Shown here piece after piece: positions 26,726 through 34,000 of a stretch of 64,000 nt of DNA (position 1 is the stretch's first letter; every line of letters begins with the position of its first letter). The stretch comes from an uncultured Roseivirga sp. Lineage in GTDB: Bacteria; Bacteroidota; Bacteroidia; Cytophagales; Cyclobacteriaceae. Below the pieces are notes generated by a model that did not search any database, was not told the DNA's origin, and saw only the letters and a list, made by a program, of their open reading frames with translations. The translations under genes were made by a program, and so were the position numbers. The stretch is from positions 273,084 to 337,083 of the forward strand of contig CANLOY010000006.1 in assembly GCA_947493005.1 (NCBI GenBank). The letters are read 5' to 3'.

Positions 26726-27316
26726 CTACCTAAAAACCTTGCGGTCAATAATCTTTACATCACCATCTTCCTCCAATTGCTTTACCGTTCTGATCACGGT
26801 TTCTACACGGATACCCAATAATTCTGAAAGTTGTTGACGAGTCAGGTTTACTTCAAATTCTTCATCTGACTTACCATACTCTGATTTCATATAATCGATT
26901 AAGGCCAATATGCGATGCTTAGCATCATGATTGGAGATTTCCCTCAACATCATTGCCTTATACATCAAGCGCTTGGTGAGAATACTGGTGAATTTTAAAT
27001 GTATATCGAAGTGATCTTTTAGTAGCTGAAAGAAAATATCTTTGGGTAAGGTATAAAGTACAGTATCTACCTCTGTAAATGCTGAAGCCGGATATGCTCT
27101 GCCTTGAAAAAGCGGGGGTTCTCCAAAACTCTGTCCGTCTTCGAAAGTACCTTGTACAAACTCCTTTCCTTCTTCATTGGTATTGACCATTTTCACCTTT
27201 CCTGAAACAATCTGGTAATAGAAATGAGCCTGCTCTCCTTCCATAAAAAGGAAAGTACCTGCGCTTACTTCTTTCTTACTGTAATTATAATTTTCAAGAA
27301 TTTCTACTGGAATCAC
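26726..27316 (-). CDS. Crp/Fnr-family transcriptional regulator
   Basis: 196 residues. The N-terminal cyclic-nucleotide-binding-type beta roll (about 15-110; GTFLFMEGEQAHFYYQIVSG) is followed by a long dimer helix and a winged helix-turn-helix (LTRQQLSELLGIRVETVIRTV, quoted across the recognition helix: QLSELLGIRVETVIR). No Cys cluster for an iron-sulfur centre is present, so it is not a classical Fnr; the ligand could be heme-NO, a nucleotide or none. A TATGA-N6-TCATA site precedes the nearby oxidase operon, which makes it a candidate regulator of that operon. Confidence 0.92.
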   Translation of the reverse strand: MIPVEILENYNYSKKEVSAGTFLFMEGEQAHFYYQIVSGKVKMVNTNEEGKEFVQGTFEDGQSFGEPPLFQGRAYPASAFTEVDTVLYTLPKDIFFQLLKDHFDIHLKFTSILTKRLMYKAMMLREISNHDAKHRILALIDYMKSEYGKSDEEFEVNLTRQQLSELLGIRVETVIRTVKQLEEDGDVKIIDRKVFR

Positions 27317-27386
27317 TGATATGCCATTGAGCCCTTAAGATAGAACGCTACGCAATAGCATCATAGTAATCAAAAGGTTAAGAGTG

Positions 27387-27410
27387 TTTGTTGGTGACAA
27401 CACCAACAAA
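27387..27410. repeat. 24-bp palindrome, copy 1 (loop ACAA)
   Basis: TTTGTTGGTG and CACCAACAAA form perfect 10-bp arms around ACAA. It differs from the family consensus (CTTGTTGGTG / CACCAACAAG) only at the outermost pair, and both sides changed together, so pairing is kept. Confidence 0.9.
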
Positions 27411-27545
27411 GGAAGGAAATACAAAAATGACAGAGTCCTTTAAGCTCGAACTTGAAGAGTTAAGATTACTAATATCCGAGGATGTCTTTGAGTTAATGAT
27501 TAAGGTTCATCAATAACATTAAATAGGTTGCTCACTAAAGCCTCC

Positions 27546-27569
27546 CTTGTTGGTGTTGTCACCAACAAG
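27546..27569. repeat. 24-bp palindrome, copy 2 (loop TTGT), left end of RAYT element 1
   Basis: Perfect 10-bp arms CTTGTTGGTG and CACCAACAAG. It is followed by CTATATCTGTAGTTAAGC, the conserved leader shared with element 2. Confidence 0.92.
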
Positions 27570-27629
27570 CTATATCTGTAGTTAAGCAGTTATCCTAAAA
27601 ATCTTACAACATCAGTTTTAAATTGAAAC

Positions 27630-28157
27630 ATGCCTTTTCACCATGTTCAATTCTTCACCGCAACTATTCTTAAATGGATTCCAGTATTAAAGCGTGATGA
27701 CTATAAACAAGTCATTGTAGATTCCTTAAAATTTCTGGTTGCACAAGAAAGGTGTGAAGTCTATGCATTTGTGATTATGCCTAACCACATTCACTTGATC
27801 TGGCAAATCAACCAGCATCATAAAAGATCAGATGTTCAGCGGGATTTTCTGAAGTTCACAGGTCAACAGATTCGTTTTCGACTCAAGGATTATAACCCAA
27901 AGTTACTTTCTAAGTTTGAGGTAAGTTTAAAAGACAGAAAGTATCAGTTTTGGCAAAGAAACGCTTTATCTGTTGACTTACTTAGCAGAGAGATGATTGA
28001 GCAGAAGCTCGATTATATTCATGCTAATCCTGTAACGAGAAATTGGAATTTGGTAGATGACTTTATCAAATATCATTACTCTTCTGCATCATTTTATGAA
28101 GACAACACAACTGAATTCACATTTCTAAAACACTACATGGAGTACTTTGGAGCATAA
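27630..28157 (+). CDS. REP-associated tyrosine transposase (RAYT, Y1_Tnp/IS200-like), copy 1
   Basis: 175 residues of the Y1 transposase family. The HUH metal site is MPNHIHLIW (His53, His55) and the nucleophile is probably Tyr129 in LDYIHANPV. WQRN and the C-terminal YHYSSASFYE also match RAYT proteins. RAYTs cut single-stranded DNA at palindromic REP hairpins and are thought to spread them; they are usually single-copy and domesticated. This gene lies exactly between two inverted copies of the palindrome. The second copy at 28810 differs at about 30 of 175 positions by eye. All catalytic residues are kept. Confidence 0.9.
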   Translation: MPFHHVQFFTATILKWIPVLKRDDYKQVIVDSLKFLVAQERCEVYAFVIMPNHIHLIWQINQHHKRSDVQRDFLKFTGQQIRFRLKDYNPKLLSKFEVSLKDRKYQFWQRNALSVDLLSREMIEQKLDYIHANPVTRNWNLVDDFIKYHYSSASFYEDNTTEFTFLKHYMEYFGA

Positions 28158-28165
28158 TCGTTATT

Positions 28166-28189
28166 CTTGTTGGTGACAACACCAACAAG
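28166..28189. repeat. 24-bp palindrome, copy 3 (loop ACAA), right end of RAYT element 1
   Basis: Perfect arms CTTGTTGGTG and CACCAACAAG, eight bases after the transposase stop codon and 30 bases before the next start codon. It could also act as a transcription attenuator. Confidence 0.92.
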
Positions 28190-28219
28190 GGGGAAATTTA
28201 AATTCAATAAGAATAAAGA

Positions 28220-28411
28220 ATGTCTAACAAAAGAAAAGGTCAACTAACAACTGATGATGAATGGCGTAAGCATCTTCGGAAAGTTGGTAAGCGAATTTTC
28301 TGGAAGGGAGAACGCTTGGCGGAGAAGAAAGTGATTAACAAAGAAGTCAGACGATCAGAGCAACAAGAACTGCTTGTTGGTGGCAACACCAACAAGGGAG
28401 TGAATACTTGA
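28220..28411 (+). CDS. Small basic protein, 63 residues, C-terminus encoded by a palindrome
   Basis: A Lys/Arg-rich protein (KRKGQLTTDDEWRKHLRKVG, then KRIFWKGERLAEKKV) with no membrane segment; it could bind nucleic acid, though nothing proves this. The last residues (LLVGGNTNKG) are encoded by palindrome copy 4, so the hairpin has either landed at the 3' end of the gene and extended it, or the frame is fortuitous there. Similar short basic proteins are common in Bacteroidota (recalled). It is flanked by palindromes on both sides. Confidence 0.6.
   Translation: MSNKRKGQLTTDDEWRKHLRKVGKRIFWKGERLAEKKVINKEVRRSEQQELLVGGNTNKGVNT
28373..28396. repeat. 24-bp palindrome, copy 4 (loop GCAA), inside a coding frame
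   Basis: Perfect 10-bp arms; the loop is GCAA instead of ACAA. It lies within the last codons of the 63-residue basic protein. It is followed by GGGAGTGAATA, the same trailer seen after copy 6. Confidence 0.9.
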
Positions 28412-28435
28412 TCCAGACTTTAAACAATATTTGAG

Positions 28436-28705
28436 ATGTCAAAATCAATGAAATATAGACCTACGGTTTTAAACATTTTTTCAGTCATATTGATCATTTG
28501 GATTAACTATGATTTTTGGACTGACAACCCTGCAGCAGATGTAGAAGGGTGGGGTAAATTGGCATTATTGACATTTACTGGAGCTGGAATTTTAGGGCTT
28601 CTGATTGATCTCGGTCTTCAGTCTTTTTTAAAAAACTATAAGTTGGTAAACGCCATTGAGTTTTTTATAGTAGGTTCTTTATTGATTTACACATGGCTTA
28701 ATTGA
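28436..28705 (+). CDS. Small three-helix membrane protein, paralog 1
   Basis: 89 residues, with an opening MKYRPTVLNI core and three hydrophobic helices (about 11-27, 43-60, 70-86). It contains the pattern GWGKLALLTFTGAGILGLLID. It is clearly related to the protein at 29396-29659 (shared MKYRPTVLNI, GWG, GI(L/I)GL(L/V)ID, and position after a palindrome). Both may be immunity-type or accessory membrane proteins, but no function is recognised. The start could instead be the ATG at residue 5. Confidence 0.7.
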   Translation: MSKSMKYRPTVLNIFSVILIIWINYDFWTDNPAADVEGWGKLALLTFTGAGILGLLIDLGLQSFLKNYKLVNAIEFFIVGSLLIYTWLN

Positions 28706-28725
28706 TTACCATTGTTTCTTCTCCC

Positions 28726-28749
28726 CTTGTTGGTGTTGTCACCAACAAG
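28726..28749. repeat. 24-bp palindrome, copy 5 (loop TTGT), left end of RAYT element 2
   Basis: Identical to copy 2, including the following CTATATCTGTAGTTAAGC leader. Confidence 0.92.
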
Positions 28750-28809
28750 CTATATCTGTAGTTAAGCAGTTATCCCAAAATTCTTACAGCATCAATTTTA
28801 AATTGAAAC

Positions 28810-29337
28810 ATGCCTTTTCACCATGTTCAATTCTTTACCGCTACTATTTTCAAATGGATTCCGGTACTTAGCCATGACTGTTACAAACGAATCATTATAG
28901 ACTCTTTAAAGTTTCTTGTTGAACATGAGAGGTGTGAGGTCTACGCATTTGTGATTATGCCTAACCACATTCATCTGATTTGGCAAATCAACCAGCATTA
29001 TGAAAGAGCCAATGTTCAGCGAGATTTCCTGAAGTTCACAAGTCAACAGATTCGATTCATGCTCAAGGATCAAAATTCAGAATTGCTTTCACGATTTGAA
29101 GTAAATCTAAAAGACAGAAGGCATCAATTTTGGCAAAGGAATCCTTTATCAGTTGACTTACTTAGCAGAGAGATGATTGAGCAGAAGCTCGATTATATTC
29201 ATGCTAATCCGGTAACAGGCAACTGGAATTTAGCAGATGACTTTGCTGAATATCATTACTCCTCTGCATCATTCTATGAAGACAATAAAACTGAATTCAC
29301 ATTTCTCAAACACTATATGGAGTACTTTAGAGCATAA
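28810..29337 (+). CDS. REP-associated tyrosine transposase (RAYT), copy 2
   Basis: 175 residues, the same length as copy 1, with the same HUH motif (MPNHIHLIW) and catalytic tyrosine region (LDYIHANPV). The substitutions relative to copy 1 are scattered and mostly outside the catalytic blocks, and the frame is intact, so both copies seem to be kept under selection or the duplication is recent. See copy 1 for function. Confidence 0.9.
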   Translation: MPFHHVQFFTATIFKWIPVLSHDCYKRIIIDSLKFLVEHERCEVYAFVIMPNHIHLIWQINQHYERANVQRDFLKFTSQQIRFMLKDQNSELLSRFEVNLKDRRHQFWQRNPLSVDLLSREMIEQKLDYIHANPVTGNWNLADDFAEYHYSSASFYEDNKTEFTFLKHYMEYFRA

Positions 29338-29345
29338 TCGTTATT

Positions 29346-29369
29346 CTTGTTGGTGACAACACCAACAAG
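29346..29369. repeat. 24-bp palindrome, copy 6 (loop ACAA), right end of RAYT element 2
   Basis: Identical core to copy 3 and eight bases after the transposase stop. A decayed half-site (TACCAACGAGG) follows at about 29381-29391. Confidence 0.92.
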
Positions 29370-29395
29370 GGAGTGAATAATACCAACGAGGGGAA

Positions 29396-29659
29396 ATGAA
29401 ATACAGACCTACCGTTCTCAACATAGCTTCGGCAATAGTCATCTTATACTTTGCGATAGGTGCTATTATAGAAGAAACCAAACCTGATGCCCAAGGCTGG
29501 GGCTTCCTATTGATAATTATCTTTGTCGTTCCAGGAATTATAGGGCTGGTAATTGATGGAGTTCTCCAAAAGTACATTAAGAGCTATTGGGTGATCAATG
29601 GAATTGAACTTGCAATTGTTGTGGTCTGGATATTAATTATGTCGCAAAGAGTTTATTAA
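29396..29659 (+). CDS. Small three-helix membrane protein, paralog 2
   Basis: 87 residues with three hydrophobic helices (about 8-24, 36-54, 66-82). It shares MKYRPTVLNI, the GWG motif and the GIIGLVIDG segment with the protein at 28436. It starts 26 bases after palindrome copy 6 and ends before copy 7. As each RAYT element is followed by one of these proteins, they may form part of a duplicated cassette. Function unknown. Confidence 0.7.
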   Translation: MKYRPTVLNIASAIVILYFAIGAIIEETKPDAQGWGFLLIIIFVVPGIIGLVIDGVLQKYIKSYWVINGIELAIVVVWILIMSQRVY

Positions 29660-29670
29660 AAAATCTATTT

Positions 29671-29694
29671 CATGTTGGTGACAACACCAACAAG
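29671..29694. repeat. 24-bp palindrome, copy 7 (loop ACAA)
   Basis: CATGTTGGTG and CACCAACAAG; one mismatch in the outer arm, eight inner pairs perfect. It lies 45 bases upstream of the WYL regulator start. Confidence 0.85.
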
Positions 29695-29739
29695 GGACTT
29701 AATACCGACAAAAGAAGAAAAACCTCACGTACATCAATT

Positions 29740-30435
29740 ATGAATCACCTTTCCAGGCTACTATCAATTTTAACTATACTCAAGTCAAAAAGGCTGATTA
29801 CCGGGGCTGAGCTGGCCAAAAAATTTGATGTAAGCCTTAGAACGATTTACAGGGACATTAAAAAACTGGAAGAGTCTGGTGTTCCTATTATCACAGTTGA
29901 AGGAAGAGGCTACACCATTATGGATGACTATATGGTAGCCCCTATCATGTTTGATGAAATGGAAGTTAATGCGCTAATCACTGCAGAGCAATTAATCGCC
30001 AAAACCAATGACGACTCTTTGATTCAGCACTTTGAGAGAACTCTACAAAAAATCAAGTCTGTTTTTAAGAGCAGCCTCCAATCAAAAGGCGAAATGCTGG
30101 ACAGTAAAATGCGCGTTTTCAAGAGCCATGCTGATCCAACCAGAACTTCTTCTCTTTCCCACATGCAAATGGCCATCATCAATTTTAAAGTAGTTGAAAT
30201 GACCTATCAAGCTAAGGGTAAAGAAACAACCTGGAGAAAGATAGAGCCTTTAGCAATTTATAGCTTCAATGAAAAATGGATTGTCTTAGGCTGGTGTCAT
30301 TTAAGAAAGGACTATAGAGCCTTTCGACTAGACAGAATAAAAAATTTTCAAATCTTAGACGAGCTATTTGAAGACAGGCATTTTGACTTAGCTCAATATT
30401 TTGTTCGCTGTTCAGAAATTGATTACAACCCCTGA
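29740..30435 (+). CDS. YafY-type transcriptional regulator (HTH + WYL domain)
   Basis: 231 residues. The N-terminal winged helix (about 1-60: ITGAELAKKFDVSLRTIYRD is a clear recognition helix) is followed by a linker and a WYL domain (about 135-210: EPLAIYSFNEKWIVLGWCHL and YRAFRLDRI). WYL domains bind nucleic acids or small ligands and control stress and defence genes. It reads into the SnoaL-like gene 59 bases downstream, which is its most likely target. It lies at the edge of the palindrome-rich region. Confidence 0.9.
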   Translation: MNHLSRLLSILTILKSKRLITGAELAKKFDVSLRTIYRDIKKLEESGVPIITVEGRGYTIMDDYMVAPIMFDEMEVNALITAEQLIAKTNDDSLIQHFERTLQKIKSVFKSSLQSKGEMLDSKMRVFKSHADPTRTSSLSHMQMAIINFKVVEMTYQAKGKETTWRKIEPLAIYSFNEKWIVLGWCHLRKDYRAFRLDRIKNFQILDELFEDRHFDLAQYFVRCSEIDYNP

Positions 30436-30494
30436 CATATAATGTCACAAGCTTCATCTATGTTTGTGTTATTACAAAACAAAAAACATCACTT

Positions 30495-30863
30495 ATGACA
30501 ACACAAGAAATTGCAAACAAATGGGCAGAGTACTGCCGCACAGGTCAAATGGATAGAGCACAGGAAGAGCTATACAGTGACGATTGCATCAGCCTTGAAA
30601 TGGAAGGTGCACAGGGATTTCCGCAAAGAGTAGAGGGCATAAAAGCCATCGTTGAAAAAGGCAAGCTATGGGAAGGAATGGTTGAAGAGTTTCATGGCTT
30701 AGAAATCGAAGGACCAATAGTAGCAGGTAATCACTTCACAGCTACTATGAAAATGGATATCACCATGAAAGGTCAGCCTAGAAGAAATGATGAGGAGATT
30801 GCTCTGTTCAGAGTTGAAAATGGGAAGATTGTTTCCGAACAGTTCTTTTACTCAGTGGACTAA
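30495..30863 (+). CDS. SnoaL-like (NTF2-fold) protein
   Basis: 122 residues matching the SnoaL-like polyketide cyclase/NTF2 fold: an N-terminal helix (IANKWAEYCRTGQMDRAQEE), YSDDCISLE, VEGIKAIVEKG and an FRVENGKIVSEQFFY ending. Such domains form cone-shaped pockets in isomerases, cyclases or ligand-binding proteins; stand-alone Bacteroidota members are mostly of unknown function. It is probably cytoplasmic. It follows the WYL regulator in the same direction, and the divergent palindrome copy 8 follows its stop by 17 bases. Confidence 0.85.
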   Translation: MTTQEIANKWAEYCRTGQMDRAQEELYSDDCISLEMEGAQGFPQRVEGIKAIVEKGKLWEGMVEEFHGLEIEGPIVAGNHFTATMKMDITMKGQPRRNDEEIALFRVENGKIVSEQFFYSVD

Positions 30864-30880
30864 CCACTTTTTACTACTTC

Positions 30881-30910
30881 CTTCTTGTTGGTGTTGTTCT
30901 CAACAAGAAG
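30881..30910. repeat. Palindrome copy 8, diverged (CTTCTTGTTG / CAACAAGAAG)
   Basis: Perfect 10-bp arms with a 10-base loop (GTGTTGTTCT). The sequence CTTGTTGGTGTTGT is kept from the family, but the right arm has shifted. It is 17 bases after the SnoaL-like gene and may serve as its terminator. Confidence 0.75.
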
Positions 30911-30974
30911 GAAACTTATTAATCAACAGCTTCATCCATCCTTCAAACATCTGCTCAAGGAAGAAGTATCACTT

Positions 30975-31006
30975 GGAGACTGCTTCGCTTTCGCTGGCAG
31001 TGACGG
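30975..31006. repeat. REP-like element (GGAGACTGCTTCGCT type), copy 2
   Basis: GGAGACTGCTTCGCT, then TTCGCTGGCAGTGACGG. ACTGC at 30979-30983 pairs with GCAGT at 30997-31001. It matches the element at 25806-25840 and ends in GACGG like the palindrome at 8615. It lies between the SnoaL-like gene and the 3' end of pyruvate carboxylase. Confidence 0.65.
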
Positions 31007-31029
31007 CACAAAGCAACCTCCGGTTAGAA

Positions 31030-34000
31030 TTACTCCATTTCTATCACTAAATCATCTTGCTCCACCATGTCACCGGCTTTAAGAATGATCGATTTGATCT
31101 TACCCGCCTCCGGTGCAGAAACGGTTGTTTCCATTTTCATAGCCTCAATTACGAACAGCGGTTGATTATCACTAACGGTATCCCCTACCGCTACTTTAAC
31201 TTCTGCCAAACGTCCTTGTAATGGTGATCCAATTTCATTGTCTGCTTCTGCCTTTCTGTTAGCTACTTTGGTGACATTATAAGATTCATCTTTCACATCT
31301 ATCACTCGCGTCTGACCATTCAGGGTATAATGCACCTTTCTAATACCATCTTCATTAGGATCAGATATATAGAGCATCTTCACAATGATGTGCTTGCCTT
31401 TCCCTATCTCCACAAACAACTCTTCATCTTGCTTCAGTGCATAGAAATAAGCTTTTGTAGGTAGTCGAGAAACCTCTCCATATTTCTGCCAGTGAGCATA
31501 AAAGTCTCTGAACACCTTTGGGTAGAGCTTGTAAGACAGAAAATCCAGCTCATCACAGTATTGATCAAATTCACTTTGGAAAGCTTTGAATTCCTTGTCG
31601 AAATCAACCGGTTCCATATGTGCATTCGGACGATCGGTAAATGGCTTCTCTCCTTTCAATACAATTTCTGAAAGCCTCTTAGGAAAACCTCCTGATGCTT
31701 GCCCAAGTTCTCCTCGAAAAAGACTAACTACTGATTCTGGAAATGATAATGCTTCTCCTTTTTCCAGTACATCTTCCGGAGTTAAATCGTTTGAAGTCAT
31801 AAAAATCGCCATGTCTCCCACCACCTTACTAGATGGGGTCACTTTCACTATGTCTCCAAACATTTGGTTGACCAGGCCATAGTTTTTTTTCACTTCTTCA
31901 AACTTGTCTTCTAAGCCCAAAGCTGTAGCCTGAGGACGCAGGTTTGAATACTGACCTCCTGGTATTTCATGATCGTACACCTCAGCGGTACCAGCTTTCA
32001 AACCACTTTCAAATGGGTAGTAGTATTCACGTACATCTTCCCAATAATTAGAGTATTTATTGAGACTTCGTACATCAATTTGAGGATCACGTTCATGCCC
32101 TTGCAATGCTGCTGAAAGGGAATTAAAATTGGGTTGAGAAGTCAAACCGGACATTGATGCCATGGCTACATCCACTACATCTACTCCTGCTTCAATCGAC
32201 TTGAAATAGGTAGTTGCCTGCATAGATGAGGTATCGTGCGTATGTAAGTGTATTGGCAGGTTTGTAGCCTCTTTCAAAGCTCCAATTAGTGCTACTGCAG
32301 CATCCGGTTTCAGTAATCCCGCCATGTCTTTAATCGCTAACATGTGAGCCCCGGCATCTTCCAGTGCTTTAGCCATATCAGTGTAGTACTGCAAATTGTA
32401 TTTAGTGCCTTTGTCCAATACATTGCCAGTGTAGCAAATACAAGCTTCGGCAATTGAGTTGGTTCTTTCGCGTACCGTGCGGATACTTACCTTCATAGCT
32501 TCCACCCAGTTGAGCGAATCGAAAATCCTGAAGATATCCATACCATTTTCAGCACTCTTCTCGATCATTTTTTCGATCAGGTTGTCAGGGTATGCCTTAT
32601 AGCCCACTCCATTGGAACCCCTGAAAAGCATTTGTAATAAAATATTTGGAACGGCTTCTCTAATTTTCTTAAGTCTTTCCCAAGGATTTTCATTCAGAAA
32701 GCGCATGCAAACATCGAAAGTAGCTCCTCCCCACATTTCCATAGAAAACACGTTGGGGTGGTTTTTGGCAAAGCCCTCAGCTACATTCAACATATCCAAA
32801 GATCTTACTCTGGTGGCCAAAAGTGATTGATGGGCATCTCTAAAAGTAGTATCAGTAAACAGAATCTGATCTTGCTCTTTTATCCATTTGACCAAACCCT
32901 CAGGTCCTTTTTCGGTAAGCACCTGCTTTGTTCCTAATGGATAATCTCCTAAGCGATCGTATTCTGGAATTTTCGGAGTTCGGAACTCAACAGTTGGATC
33001 GATTTTCTTTACGCTTGGGTTTCCGTTCACAGCTACTTCACCCAGGTACCTGAGCAACCTCGTGGCTCGGTTCATATAACGAGGCATATCGAATAGCTCA
33101 GGGTGGTTTTCGATAAACTTAACGGTCGCTTCTCCATTATAGAAAGTAGGGTGAGTTAATACATTTTCCAGAAACCCCTTATTGGTAACAACTCCTCTGA
33201 TTCTGAATTCAGACAGTGCTCTTTCCAGTCGTTGAGCAGCTCCTGTTAAAGTCCTGCCTTTTGCGGTGATCTTCACTAACATTGAATCAAAAAACGGAGA
33301 AATGGTAACACCAGCATAGCAATTACCAGCATCCAACCTTACTCCAAAACCTCCCGGAGATCTGTAGGCAATGATGGTTCCATAGTCAGGTTTAAAGTTA
33401 TTTTCTGGGTCTTCAGTAGTAATTCTACACTGAATGGCATAACCGTTAATTCTGATATCTTCCTGACTTTTAATAAAAATGCGTGGATCCTCCAGTGGAT
33501 AACCTTGGGCAATCTCGATTTGTGAGCGAACGATATCAATTCCTGTAATTTCTTCGGTAATGGTATGCTCGACTTGTACTCTGGGGTTTACTTCAATGAA
33601 ATAGATATTTTCTTCGGCATCTACCAAAAACTCTACAGTACCTACATTGTTGTAGTTAACCTCTCTGGTAATTCTGAGGGCATACTCATACAGCTTACCT
33701 CTCGTTTCTTCCTTTAGGCCAATGGAAGGGGCAACTTCTACTACTTTTTGATATCTGCGCTGAACAGAGCAATCTCGTTCATAAAGATGTACGAGATTAC
33801 CATAATTATCACCCATAATCTGCACTTCAATGTGCTTTGGGCTATCGATAAATTTCTCAATGAAAATGGTATCATCTCCAAAAGCTTTTAGCGCCTCACT
33901 TCCTGCCTCGTTAAAAGCCTGCTCCAGTTGAGAGGCTTCTCTAACCACACGCATTCCACGGCCACCACCACCAGAAGCGGCCTTGACCATTACTGGAAAT

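Larger units (their letters stand above)
27317..27629. other. Intergenic region before the first RAYT gene
   Basis: 313 bases. It holds palindrome copy 1 (27387-27410), a possible 29-residue frame starting ATG at 27427 and ending TAA at 27516 (MTESFKLELEELRLLISED...), and the left boundary of the first RAYT element (palindrome copy 2, 27546-27569). The tiny frame is helical and acidic, but nothing else supports it as a gene. Confidence 0.5.
27546..28189 (+). mobile_element. RAYT element 1: transposase gene bounded by inverted palindromes
   Basis: The 644-bp unit runs from palindrome copy 2 to palindrome copy 3. The left palindrome has loop TTGT, the right one ACAA, so they are reverse complements. 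The leader between the left palindrome and the gene (about 60 bp) is nearly identical to that of element 2, and element 2 is exactly the same length. This is the structure expected of a REP-associated tyrosine transposase and its BIME-like hairpins. Confidence 0.85.
28726..29369 (+). mobile_element. RAYT element 2
   Basis: 644 bp, the same length as element 1. The left palindrome (copy 5, loop TTGT) and right palindrome (copy 6, loop ACAA) are exact reverse complements, and the leader and the 3' end (GAGCATAATCGTTATT before the right palindrome) match element 1. The pair arose by duplication or by mobilisation of one unit. Confidence 0.85.

Noticed and set aside
24478..27316. A genomic island spanning hipBA to the Crp gene
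   Set aside because: No integrase, tRNA or clear end repeats; only the Crp remnant hints at rearrangement.
27427..27516. A 29-residue acidic frame between palindromes
   Set aside because: Too short and without homology or a clear start signal; noted within the intergenic entry only.
27387..29694. CRISPR-like regular palindromic repeats
   Set aside because: The repeats are perfect palindromes, spaced irregularly by whole genes, and no cas genes are present; they fit RAYT-associated hairpins.
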